Shown here: positions 54,544-62,381 of the stretch, one piece after another
Position numbering within the stretch: the first letter of the stretch is position 1
Layout: each line of letters opens with the position of its first letter
Assembly (NCBI RefSeq): GCF_010726645.1
Contig: NZ_AP022563.1
Span: 4,774,001-4,838,000, forward strand
Source: Mycolicibacterium duvalii
GTDB taxonomy: Bacteria > Actinomycetota > Actinomycetes > Mycobacteriales > Mycobacteriaceae
Direction of reading: 5' to 3'
DNA: 64,000 nt
Position numbers and translations under genes: made by a program
Notes under the pieces: model-generated
The model's input: the letters and a program-made list of their open reading frames with translations, nothing else
Databases searched by the model: none
Told to the model about the DNA's origin: nothing

Positions 54544-55011
54544 TCACCCGGGCAGTGATCCCGACAGGACCTCACTGACCGTCGCGGTCGGCATCAGCTG
54601 GCAGCCGGTGTCGGCCAGGATCTGCTCGATGAACGACCCGTCGGAGCCGAACGGGGTGCCGTTCTCCTCCATGATCTTTTCGACCACCGCACGCTTGGTG
54701 TCCTCGTCGAGGTCGTTGAACTCCCCGCATTCCATGGTCAGCGAGTTGGCCGGCGCAGGCACGTCGGGAGCATCGGTGTCGCGGGTCGGCAGCGGCAGGT
54801 TAGGGATCGTGAAATCGGGCAGTCCCGGGATGCTCGGTGCCTGCGGGCCCCCCGGCACACCGGGCATGCCCGGCGCCGACGTCAGGGCCGGGCCTGGCTG
54901 GGTGGTCTGCGCGACGACGCCCTCGGTGGTTCGCGTGCACGCGGTGGTCAGCCCGAGCGTGATGGTCAGGCCGATCAGCGTCGCCGCGGTGACCCGTGCG
55001 TGCGTTCTCAT
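54544..55011 (-). CDS. Lipoprotein with Pro/Gly-rich linker, unknown function
   Basis: A 155-residue predicted lipoprotein: signal region ending LTTAC (Cys25), then a low-complexity Pro-Gly linker (APGMPGVPGGPQAPSIPG), then an about 65-residue helical domain with two Cys (MECGEF, DTGCQL) that could be a disulfide. I do not recognise a named family; the last domain resembles many small mycobacterial exported helical domains. It follows hisC2-like gene on the same strand (58-nt gap) and precedes echA21 by 18 nt. Confidence 0.72.
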   Translation of the reverse strand: MRTHARVTAATLIGLTITLGLTTACTRTTEGVVAQTTQPGPALTSAPGMPGVPGGPQAPSIPGLPDFTIPNLPLPTRDTDAPDVPAPANSLTMECGEFNDLDEDTKRAVVEKIMEENGTPFGSDGSFIEQILADTGCQLMPTATVSEVLSGSLPG

Positions 55012-55069
55012 CCCGCCACGATAAGCGCGCCACCCGGGTTCGAGACAGACGTACAGGTGACGGACCTGC

Positions 55070-56125
55070 TCAGGCTTCTCCTATCCACCGTTCGGCGAAC
55101 TCGAGGAAGGCGTCGTTCTCGGCGGGGGAGGCCACGGTCACGCGCACGCCGTCCTCGCCGTACGGGCGCACGATGATGCGGCTGTTGGCCGCGTCGGCGG
55201 CGAACTGCTGGGCCCGCCCGACCAGCGGCAGCCAGACGAAGTTGGCCTGGGACGGCGGCAGTTGGTAGCCCGCGTCGCGCAGCGCCGCCGAGACCCGGCC
55301 GCGTTCGGCGACGACGGCGTCGGTGCGCTCGAGCAGCTCGTCGGCGGCGTCCAGGCAGGCGATCGCGGCAGCCTGCGACAGGCTGGTCGCGGTGAACGGG
55401 ACGTAGACCTTCGACAGCGCGGTGACGATCTCGGGATCAGCCACCGCATAGCCGACGCGCAGGCCGGCCAACCCGTAGGCCTTCGAAAACGTGCGCAGCA
55501 CAACGACATTGCGGTGCGCGCGGACCAGCCCGAAGCTGTCGGGCACCATCCCGTCGCGGACGTACTCGATATAGGCCTCGTCGAGCACCACCATGATGTG
55601 TGGCGGAACCGCGGCGACGAACCGCGCCAACGCGTCGGGGTCGACGACCGTGCTGGTCGGGTTGTTCGGATTGCACACGAAGATCAGTCGGGTGCGGTCG
55701 GTGATCGCGGCCGCCATTGCGTCCAGGTCGAAGGTGTGGTCGGTCAGCGCGACCTGCACCGGTGTCGCTCCGGCGGTGCGGACCTGCAGCGGGTAGATCT
55801 CGAAGCTGCGCCACCCGAACAGCACCTCGTCGCCGACGGTCGAGGTGATCTGGATCAGCTGCTGGCACAGGCTGACCGACCCGCACCCGACCGAGATGTG
55901 CTCGGGCGCGAAGTTGACGTGCTTGGCCAGGCGCTCCTTGAGCTCGACATAACCGTTGTCCGGGTAGCGGTTGAGGCTGTCGATGGCTCGCTCGATCGCC
56001 GCGCGCACGCTGGGCAGCGGACCGTGCACGGTCTCGTTGCTGGCGATCTTGATGGCGCCGGGCACCGTTCGCCCCGGCGTGTAGGCGGGGAGATCGGCCA
56101 GTTCGGGGCGCAGACGCACGGACAC
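55070..56125 (-). CDS. pat: Aromatic aminotransferase Pat / HisC2 (Rv3772 homologue)
   Basis: Fold-type I PLP aminotransferase of 351 residues, in the HisC/aromatic branch. The cofactor Lys is in RTFSKAYGLAGLRVGYA, the Asp/Tyr contact is VVLDEAYIEYV and the phosphate Arg loop is near the C-terminus in RIIVRPYGEDGVRVTV. In M. tuberculosis, HisC2/Pat is thought to act on aromatic amino acids or histidinol phosphate. No tRNA or regulator overlaps it; a tRNA-Ser lies 83 nt upstream on the opposite strand. Confidence 0.9.
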   Translation of the reverse strand: MSVRLRPELADLPAYTPGRTVPGAIKIASNETVHGPLPSVRAAIERAIDSLNRYPDNGYVELKERLAKHVNFAPEHISVGCGSVSLCQQLIQITSTVGDEVLFGWRSFEIYPLQVRTAGATPVQVALTDHTFDLDAMAAAITDRTRLIFVCNPNNPTSTVVDPDALARFVAAVPPHIMVVLDEAYIEYVRDGMVPDSFGLVRAHRNVVVLRTFSKAYGLAGLRVGYAVADPEIVTALSKVYVPFTATSLSQAAAIACLDAADELLERTDAVVAERGRVSAALRDAGYQLPPSQANFVWLPLVGRAQQFAADAANSRIIVRPYGEDGVRVTVASPAENDAFLEFAERWIGEA

Positions 56126-56208
56126 CCGAACAGTTTAGGGCGGCTCGGCATCTGCTTTGCTTCCCGCGGCGGGCCCTGTGTACTCTGTCGCAGCGGCGGT
56201 AAACGTCG

Positions 56209-56296
56209 GGAGGCGTGCCAGAGCGGCCGAATGGGACTCACTGCTAATGAGTTGTCCTCTTACCGGGGACCGGAGGTTCAAATCCTCTCGCCTCCG
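56209..56296 (+). tRNA. tRNA-Ser (anticodon GCT)
   Basis: 88 nt. Acceptor GGAGGCG pairs with CGCCTCC (56289-56295), discriminator G. Anticodon loop CTGCTAA flanked by ACTCA/TGAGT gives GCT. The long variable arm and T-arm AGGTTCAAATCCT are present. Confidence 0.96.
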
Positions 56297-56347
56297 CGGT
56301 TGAACTGCCGGCTCGCCGGCGTCAACAAGTGAATATGCAGTACCGAA

Positions 56348-56420
56348 GCGCCCGTAGCTCAACGGATAGAGCATCTGACTACGGATCAGAAGGTTAGGGG
56401 TTCGAATCCCTTCGGGCGCG
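56348..56420 (+). tRNA. tRNA-Arg (anticodon ACG)
   Basis: 73 nt. Acceptor GCGCCCG pairs with CGGGCGC (56413-56419). The anticodon loop CTACGGA between TCTGA and TCAGA gives ACG; T-arm GGGGTTCGAATCCC. It is 51 nt downstream of the tRNA-Ser(GCT). Confidence 0.96.
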
Positions 56421-56450
56421 CTTCTGCACCGAGCCGTCGATCCGTTCGGG

Positions 56451-56561
56451 TCACATCCGGGACAGCTTCAGGTAGCGCCTCAGCGCGGGATACTCGCGCC
56501 ACCCGAACCACGCGATGCCTGCGATCCCGACAGCGATGAGTGTGGGCCTGAGAAGATTCAC
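56451..56561 (-). CDS. 36-residue one-helix membrane microprotein
   Basis: A short gene with GTG start at 56561, an AGGAGG-like site (TACGGAGGAAACG) just before it and TGA at 56451-56453. The product starts NLLRPTLIAVGIAGIAWFGW, a single hydrophobic helix, and ends basic (REYPALRRYLKLSRM). The helix plus Arg/Trp/Tyr pattern resembles the DUF6893-type small actinobacterial proteins. It lies 36 nt after the 68-residue gene of the hydrogenase operon and 30 nt before the tRNA-Arg on the other strand. Possibly a membrane tether for the hydrogenase; that is inference. Confidence 0.6.
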   Translation of the reverse strand: MNLLRPTLIAVGIAGIAWFGWREYPALRRYLKLSRM

Positions 56562-56597
56562 CGTTTCCTCCGTAGGTTTGCTGGATTCCGGCAGCCG

Positions 56598-56804
56598 TCA
56601 TCCCGGCGGTAGGTTCGGCATGATCGGCAGGATGGCGTTGTGCTTCTCCGGCTGGATGCCGGTGGACCGGCGCGCGTCCGCGGTGCCGTCGCCGTGGTGT
56701 CCGGGCGCACTGTCGTGACGGCCCGCGTTGCCTTGATGGACGCGTCGGATGTGTGCCGTGGAGTCCGGTTGGATGTCGGGCTTGCCGACGCGGATCTCGC
56801 CCAT
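56598..56804 (-). CDS. 68-residue His-containing protein, hydrogenase operon
   Basis: No named family recognised. ATG 56804 is preceded by a clean GAAAGGA ribosome site (TGACA spacer), and the gene starts 26 nt after the DUF5947-like gene on the same strand, so it is very likely real. The product is hydrophilic, with Lys-Pro-Asp near the start (VGKPDIQPDSTAHIRRV), six His residues (18, 23, 30, 36, 37, 55) and a Pro-rich C-terminus (ILPIMPNLPPG). Could bind metal or act as a small hydrogenase partner; there is no direct evidence. Confidence 0.6.
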   Translation of the reverse strand: MGEIRVGKPDIQPDSTAHIRRVHQGNAGRHDSAPGHHGDGTADARRSTGIQPEKHNAILPIMPNLPPG

Positions 56805-56830
56805 TGTCAGGTCCTTTCCGTGCTGTGGTC

Positions 56831-57460
56831 TCAGATCCCGAAGTGACGGTTGCCCGTCTCCAGCTCAGCGAAGAATTCCTCGATGGCCGGCCACACCGTG
56901 CTACCGCCGGACAGCCCCCGCCAGTGTTGGCGAATGATCGCCACCAGTCGGTAACAGTCGTCGAGGGGCACGATCCAATGCTCGCGTGCGCCCCGTGCGG
57001 TGTTGATCAACACCGCCTCGACGAGCGGGGACACGGTGGCGACGTCAGCGCACTGGTCGATCACCGCTCGCCACTGCGCGGGCTCCACCTCATAGGTGGT
57101 GGCGCCGAGCGGGCTCGGATAGTTCGCGACCACGGCGCCGTCGCGCTGCACCACGAAGTACGCAAGCCCCACCGGGATGCCCAGTCCCTGTGCGGCGAAT
57201 GCGTCGAGGCGCACGCGCCGGTCGGGTATGAGCCGGTAGTGCTCTCCGCCGGCGGCATCCCGGTCGAACAACACCGTGCACGGATGACAGGCGCACAGCA
57301 GCTCGCCGCTGTGATCGTCAAAGAGATGCCGGTGCAGATCGGCGACGCCGGCCCCGCACAGCTGACAGCTCAGGTCCTGACGGCCAGTCCGCTCCGGTCG
57401 TCGGATCGCGCGTCGCAGCGGTGACGACGTCCCGGCGGCTTTCAGCGCTGAGCTGGTCAC
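56831..57460 (-). CDS. DUF5947-like hydrogenase-associated protein with Cys motifs
   Basis: A 209-residue protein starting at GTG 57460, which overlaps the NifU-like stop (GTGA). The N-terminal part has Cys pairs CQLCG (32, 35) and CACHPC (56, 58, 61), with nearby His residues, a likely zinc or iron site. The rest (about 75-205) has alpha/beta character: IPVGLAYFVVQRDGAVVANYPSP, and WPAIEEFFAELE at the end. I recall DUF5947 proteins being restricted to clusters with group 1h hydrogenase. A rubredoxin-like electron or assembly role is possible but not shown. Upstream frame to 57625 is not supported. Confidence 0.7.
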   Translation of the reverse strand: MTSSALKAAGTSSPLRRAIRRPERTGRQDLSCQLCGAGVADLHRHLFDDHSGELLCACHPCTVLFDRDAAGGEHYRLIPDRRVRLDAFAAQGLGIPVGLAYFVVQRDGAVVANYPSPLGATTYEVEPAQWRAVIDQCADVATVSPLVEAVLINTARGAREHWIVPLDDCYRLVAIIRQHWRGLSGGSTVWPAIEEFFAELETGNRHFGI

Positions 57461-58023
57461 GGGTGCGCTCCGGACGCCGACGGTGGCCTGGTGAGCAGGT
57501 CGAGGGGGATGAACGCGGTGTCTCGCCTCTTCGCCGACACCACCGCCACGTCCGATAACTCCGGAGCGACCGCGAGGACGGCCTCCTTGACGGCGTCGGC
57601 GATGCCCGCCGCCGATGAGCCGCACCCACCCACGGACAGCCGGACGGTGGCGACGCCGTCGTGGACACCGGCCAGCGCTATCTCGCCACCATGTTCACGT
57701 ACTGAGCCGGCCATCTCGGTCACGACGCGGCCGACCCGGACCTCGGCCGGTTCGGGGTGGATGTCGTGCAGCACCAGGAGGTGCCGCAGCAACTCGTCGC
57801 GCAGGAACGCATCCGCGAGGTGCGGCGTACCGGTGACACAGCTCAGCGCCCGGGCCAGTGCCTCGCCGTAGATGCGCGCCAGTGCGGCGACCGCGTCCAT
57901 GGCGAGCTCACCTGCCGGGCCCGGCGTCTCCTCCAGTCCGGCGAGCAGTTCGTCGAGCCGGTGCAGCTGCGCGCCGACGTCGTCGTCGGACAGGCGTGGT
58001 GGCCTCTGATCCACCTCAGCCAT
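57457..58023 (-). CDS. NifU-like domain protein, hydrogenase operon
   Basis: A 188-residue protein starting at ATG 58023, inside the end of the large-subunit gene. The first 90 residues are helical (LDELLAGLEET, AVAALARIYGEALARAL) and the C-terminal half has the NifU/Nfu fold pattern: EVRVGRVVTEMAGSVREHGG, VRLSVGGCGSSAAG. The usual CxxC for Fe-S cluster binding is reduced to one Cys (134), with Ser at the second position. It may deliver or hold a cluster for the hydrogenase small subunit; with a single Cys it could dimerise around a cluster. Confidence 0.75.
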   Translation of the reverse strand: MAEVDQRPPRLSDDDVGAQLHRLDELLAGLEETPGPAGELAMDAVAALARIYGEALARALSCVTGTPHLADAFLRDELLRHLLVLHDIHPEPAEVRVGRVVTEMAGSVREHGGEIALAGVHDGVATVRLSVGGCGSSAAGIADAVKEAVLAVAPELSDVAVVSAKRRDTAFIPLDLLTRPPSASGAHP

Positions 58024-59809
58024 GACCGTTCCACCCCGCCGGGGAATGGATCTTCTCGATCGTCCGTCCACCACCGACGTACATGTGCACACCGCACGGC
58101 AGGCACGGGTCGAAGCTCCGCACGGCCCGCATGATGTCCACACCCCGGAAATCGTCCGGTCCGTTCTCCTCGAAGATCGGCATGTCCTGCACCGCGTCTT
58201 CGTAGGGGCCCGGGGTGCCGTAGATGTCCCGCGGGCTGCCGTTCCACGGCGTGGGCGGATATGGGTGGTAGTTGGCGATCTTGCCGTCCTTGATCACCAT
58301 GTGGTGGCTCAGCACGCCGCGCACGGCTTCGTGGAATCCACACCCGATCGCCTCATCGGGCACGTCGAAGTTCGTGAACACACGGGTGTCTCCGCCACGC
58401 ATCCGTTCCATGGCGCGTTCGAGAAAGTACAGCGCCATAGCGGCCGCATAAGCGATGAAATAGACCCGCGCCCGGTCGCGCTCGATAGCGTTGGACCACT
58501 CCGGCGGCGACCACTCCAACGTCATCTCGGGCAGCTTGCGACTCTTGGGCAGGGAGATCTGCACGCTGTGTCCGGTCGACTTGACGTAGGGCGTGTCAAC
58601 CAAGCCGGCCAGCGCCGTGGCATAGAGCCGCGCGAAGGGACCTCCGCCGGTGTCCAGTGCGAGGTGCTCCCCGCTGGTCTTGTCGAACCACCGGGGACTC
58701 ATCACCCAGCTGTACTTGTCGTCGAAGTCGCGCTTGCCCGGGTCCGGCAGTGTGGTCTGGTTCCAGGGGTGGCGCATGTCCACGGAGTTGCCGAGCGGAT
58801 CCTTGGTGACGAACGGATCCTCGTTGACCCAATCGTGGTAGTAGGAACTGCCCAGCAAGATCCGCATACCCAGGTTGATGTCGACGAGATCGGTGGTGAG
58901 CAGCTTGCCGTCCACCACGATCCCGGGAGTGACGTACATCGACCGGCCCCAGTTCGTCATGTTCTCGTACTTGTAGTCGACGACGTCGGGGTCCTGGAAG
59001 GCTCCCCAGCAGCCGAGCAGGACCCGGCGACGACCGACCTCCTCGTAACCCGGCAGTGCCTGGTACCAGAAGTCGAACACGTCGTCGTTGAGTGCGACCG
59101 CCTCCTTGACGAAGTCGATGATGTCGATGAGCCGGGACATGTAGTCGGTGAACAAGCTCGGTTCGGGCATGGTGCCGACCCCGCCCGGATACACCGTGGA
59201 GGGGTGCACGTGGCGACCTTCCATCAGGCAGAACATCTCTCGCGTGATCCGGCTGACCCGCAGCGCCTCCTTGTAGATCTGCCCCTCGAAGGGGTTGAAA
59301 GCCCGCATGATGTCGGCGATCGTGCGGTAGCCGTGCATGCCGGCGCCTGGGGCCTCGGCGTTCTCGGCCTTGGCCAACACACCGGGATTGGTGTCTTTGA
59401 CCATGGCCTCGCAGAAGTCGATGAAGACCAGGTTGTCCTGAAAGATGGTGTGGTCGAACAGGTATTCGGCCGCTTCACCGAGATTGACGATCCACTCGGC
59501 CATCGGCGGGTTCTTGATGCCGTAGGCCATGTTCTGCGCATAGACCGAGCAGGTCGTGTGGTTGTCTCCGCAGATCCCGCAGATGCGACTGGTGATGAAG
59601 CCGGCGTCGCGCGGATCCTTGCCTTTCATGAACACCGAGTAGCCGCGAAACAGTGACGAGGTGCTGTGGCACTCGACGACTTCGCGATTGGCGAAGTCGA
59701 TCTTCGTGTACACACCCAGGTTGCCGATGATCCGGGTGATCGGATCCCACGACATCTCGATGGTCTCAGGCGGTTTGCGTTGCGTGCGTGGACGTTCGGT
59801 GGCCGTCAT
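58016..59809 (-). CDS. hhyL: [NiFe]-hydrogenase large subunit, group 1h/actinobacterial type (HhyL)
   Basis: Catalytic subunit of 597 residues that oxidises H2 at a Ni-Fe(CN)2CO centre. The N-terminal metal motif is RICGICGDNH (Cys77, Cys80, His84) and the C-terminal one DPCLPCGVH (Cys569, Cys572, His575). Twenty-two residues follow His575 and would be removed by a maturation protease after Ni insertion. The RICGICGDNHTTCS form and the 597-residue length point to the group 1h (formerly group 5) high-affinity enzymes that scavenge atmospheric H2 in mycobacteria and streptomycetes. Next to hhyS (39-nt gap) and overlapping the NifU-like gene. Confidence 0.93.
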   Translation of the reverse strand: MTATERPRTQRKPPETIEMSWDPITRIIGNLGVYTKIDFANREVVECHSTSSLFRGYSVFMKGKDPRDAGFITSRICGICGDNHTTCSVYAQNMAYGIKNPPMAEWIVNLGEAAEYLFDHTIFQDNLVFIDFCEAMVKDTNPGVLAKAENAEAPGAGMHGYRTIADIMRAFNPFEGQIYKEALRVSRITREMFCLMEGRHVHPSTVYPGGVGTMPEPSLFTDYMSRLIDIIDFVKEAVALNDDVFDFWYQALPGYEEVGRRRVLLGCWGAFQDPDVVDYKYENMTNWGRSMYVTPGIVVDGKLLTTDLVDINLGMRILLGSSYYHDWVNEDPFVTKDPLGNSVDMRHPWNQTTLPDPGKRDFDDKYSWVMSPRWFDKTSGEHLALDTGGGPFARLYATALAGLVDTPYVKSTGHSVQISLPKSRKLPEMTLEWSPPEWSNAIERDRARVYFIAYAAAMALYFLERAMERMRGGDTRVFTNFDVPDEAIGCGFHEAVRGVLSHHMVIKDGKIANYHPYPPTPWNGSPRDIYGTPGPYEDAVQDMPIFEENGPDDFRGVDIMRAVRSFDPCLPCGVHMYVGGGRTIEKIHSPAGWNGHG

Positions 59810-59848
59810 GTCAGGGTCCTTCCGGGTGGGTGGTGATGGACAGCGGCC

Positions 59849-60898
59849 TCACGGACGCCAGCGTGGGTTGTATCCGGTGGTGAGCGCGTCCTTGTTGTGG
59901 CGCCACTTGGGTTCCTTGTTGGCGCTGCTGTTGGTGATGCCGCGCATTCTGCGGATGAACGCGCCGTACGGCCGCACGATCATCGACGACAAACTGCCGC
60001 CGGGAGGTTGGTCCATGAACGGCATGAACTTGTCCGGAAACCCGGGCATGGTGCAGGCGATACAGATGCCGCCTACATTGGGACAGCCGCCCACACCGTT
60101 CATCCAACCCCGTTTGGGCACATTGCAATTGACCACCGGGCCCCAGCATCCGATGTGTACCTGGCACTTGGGGGAGTTGTAGTCGTGGCCGAAGTCGCCC
60201 TGCTCGTAGTAGCCGGCCCGGTCACACCCTTCGTGCACGGTCTTGCCGAACAGCCACTGCGGCCGCAACTGGCTGTCCAGCGGTGGTGGTGGTGCCGAGC
60301 CCGCCGCGTGGTAGAGCACCCAGGTCAATGTCTCCATGAAGTTCTCCGGTTGCACCGGGCAGCCGGGCACGTTGACGATGGGCAGTGCGCCGCGTGATCT
60401 GAAGTCCCAGCCGAGATAGTCGGCCAGCCCCATGCAGCCGGTCGGATTACCCGCCATGGCATGGATGCCGCCGTAAGTGGCACAGGTGCCGATGGCCACC
60501 ACCGCCCAGGCGTTCGGGGCGAGACGGTCGAGCCACCAGTTCAGCGTCAGCGGCTCACCGGTGTCCGGGTCGTTGCCGAACGAGGTCCAATAGCCGTCGC
60601 CGTTGATGTTCTCGTTCGGGATGGAGCCCTCGATGACGAGGATGAACGGCTCGAGTTCGCCCCTGGCGGCCGCGCGGAACGGCGCCAGGAACTCTTCGCC
60701 GCCGACGGTCGGCGAGAGCACCTTGTTGTGTAGATGGACTGTGGGCAGACCAGGAATGAGACCGTTGATCACATCTTCGATCGCCGGCTGGCTGGACGCG
60801 GTGATGGACACCGTGTCGCCGTCGCAACTCATCCCCTCCGAGATCCAGAGGATGTGCATTTCGTCGAAACCTTGGCGCGGGGGCTGTGTCGCGGTCAT
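59849..60898 (-). CDS. hhyS: [NiFe]-hydrogenase small subunit, group 1h/actinobacterial type (HhyS)
   Basis: Electron-transfer subunit of 349 residues with three Fe-S clusters. The start is ATG 60898 with GAAGGGA upstream; the longer frame to 61066 is spurious. At the proximal cluster the usual CxxC reads C25-DG-D28, so one ligand is Asp: the 3Cys-1Asp cluster reported for the oxygen-insensitive actinobacterial hydrogenase. GTCATYGG, PGCPVQPENF, HEGCDRAG, and the block CQVHIGCWGPVVNC with CPNVGGICIACTMP follow. There is no Tat signal, so the enzyme faces the cytoplasm or is membrane-associated by other means. Confidence 0.93.
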   Translation of the reverse strand: MTATQPPRQGFDEMHILWISEGMSCDGDTVSITASSQPAIEDVINGLIPGLPTVHLHNKVLSPTVGGEEFLAPFRAAARGELEPFILVIEGSIPNENINGDGYWTSFGNDPDTGEPLTLNWWLDRLAPNAWAVVAIGTCATYGGIHAMAGNPTGCMGLADYLGWDFRSRGALPIVNVPGCPVQPENFMETLTWVLYHAAGSAPPPPLDSQLRPQWLFGKTVHEGCDRAGYYEQGDFGHDYNSPKCQVHIGCWGPVVNCNVPKRGWMNGVGGCPNVGGICIACTMPGFPDKFMPFMDQPPGGSLSSMIVRPYGAFIRRMRGITNSSANKEPKWRHNKDALTTGYNPRWRP

Positions 60899-60923
60899 GG
60901 TCGGTCCCTTCAGTGATAGGCGG

Positions 60924-62381
60924 TCAGGTCTGCGGGCGACCTCCGAGGCGGTCGCGCAGCGGGTCGTACTTCGGCGCGATGAGGTCGTAGATCGGGGTGA
61001 CCTCGTCGACGTCGAAGTAGTAGTAGCGGCCGTACCACTGGTGCAGGTCGGCTCCGGGGTCGTCATCGACGGTCACGGCGATCCGCCGCTCGCCGTCGAT
61101 GTCGGTGAGCACTTTCTCCACCCGCGCCGTCCGGCCGGTCAGGAAGATGTCGTGGGCGTCGGCACCCCGCCGGCGGGGGCGTAGCCGTACGCGGCTTCCC
61201 GCCCCGATGCGGGCACCATCGACGATCACGGTCTCGGGTGCTGTCGGCTGCCGCGGCTGGAGTCCCCGGATCGCGCCGTGCAGGCGGTCCATCACCTCGG
61301 GCGGTAGCTGCTCGACGCGGTCGATGATGGCCGCGGCGCGCGGATCGGTGGCCCGCGCCTCCCGCTTCTCGTCGTCGGTCAGTGTGCCCGTGCGCAGCGA
61401 CAGGATCTCGTCGATCTCGGTGGCGTCGAACAGGTCCCCCGGACTCTCCGGGCTGACCTGCGGATGGTCGTACATCACGATCGGGGCGGACAGCATCACG
61501 TCCCGCCGAGCCGGATCACCGGCGAGGACCGGAAAGGTGTGCACGTTGCGGCAGGCCTTCGCCGCGGGCGCGGCCCACTCCGGTGGGTCGATCCGGGACA
61601 GGAAAGCGCCACCGGTCAGGCCGATCACGGTGTGGGTCGAAATCAGCGACGCGCGCAGCGCCTCGGACCGCGACACGCCGGGGACGGTGGACTGGTCGTG
61701 GTTCTCGGTCCGAACGCGCAGCTTCCACACGGGAAAGGGGGCCGTCGCGGCGGCCACGGACAGGGCCAGCACGGCCGACAGTGGACCCGAGCTACGCACG
61801 ATCCGGCCGGCGCCGCGGACCAGTTCCTCGACGCTCTCGCCGCCGGGCACGTCGATGTGGCGCACAACCGGGCCCTGCATCAGCGCCCTGAGGGTGGTCG
61901 TGATGTCGAATTCGCGGGGTATTGCCTCATCGAACGTCAGGTAGTCGCGGTCGTCGACGGTCAGCCGGTCGACGGGCACGAATCCTCCGTCGGCGCCGGC
62001 CTGTTCCACCGTGCGACGCACCGTCTGCAGGAACCGCAGTCGCACGTGCACCTCGGCGTCCCGGGGCGCCTCCAGCAGGCACTCCGTCTGCTGATACCAG
62101 CCGTCCGCGGACCCGCTCAGCGAATCGTCCTCCCGCGCCGACGGATGCAGCCACTGCCGCGGCGCCAGCACACCGAACTGCCAACGCACCCGGTTCTTCT
62201 GCGAAGAACGCCGGTACGGGTACAGCAGATAACCCTCGTAGAGGACCGCGTCGGCCACCGCTTGGGCAGAGTGGAACCGCTGGTTTGCCTCCGACCCACG
62301 ACCCGCGTGCCATGGTGGCCGGAGCGGTTCGCTCTCCGACGTCTGTCGGACGAGATGCTGCTCGGCGGCCACGTCACACAT
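60924..62381 (-). CDS. Conserved protein of hydrogenase operon, unknown function
   Basis: A 485-residue protein I cannot name. ATG 62381 overlaps the hypE stop by 1 nt (TGATG). It has no signal peptide or membrane helix. Residues 40-60 read AVADAVLYEGYLLYPYRRSS; a central region (about 200-300) has several hydrophobic strands; the last 90 residues look like a small beta-barrel (GAGSRVRLRPRRRGADAHD, then YYYFDVDEVTPI). Position between hypE and hhyS and its presence in similar clusters suggest a hydrogenase assembly or partner role. Confidence 0.7.
   Translation of the reverse strand: MCDVAAEQHLVRQTSESEPLRPPWHAGRGSEANQRFHSAQAVADAVLYEGYLLYPYRRSSQKNRVRWQFGVLAPRQWLHPSAREDDSLSGSADGWYQQTECLLEAPRDAEVHVRLRFLQTVRRTVEQAGADGGFVPVDRLTVDDRDYLTFDEAIPREFDITTTLRALMQGPVVRHIDVPGGESVEELVRGAGRIVRSSGPLSAVLALSVAAATAPFPVWKLRVRTENHDQSTVPGVSRSEALRASLISTHTVIGLTGGAFLSRIDPPEWAAPAAKACRNVHTFPVLAGDPARRDVMLSAPIVMYDHPQVSPESPGDLFDATEIDEILSLRTGTLTDDEKREARATDPRAAAIIDRVEQLPPEVMDRLHGAIRGLQPRQPTAPETVIVDGARIGAGSRVRLRPRRRGADAHDIFLTGRTARVEKVLTDIDGERRIAVTVDDDPGADLHQWYGRYYYFDVDEVTPIYDLIAPKYDPLRDRLGGRPQT

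Noticed and set aside
56386..56601. 71-codon minus-strand frame at the end of the hydrogenase operon
   Set aside because: It overlaps the tRNA-Arg and has no family likeness; the 36-residue frame at 56451-56561 has a better ribosome site and protein-like sequence.
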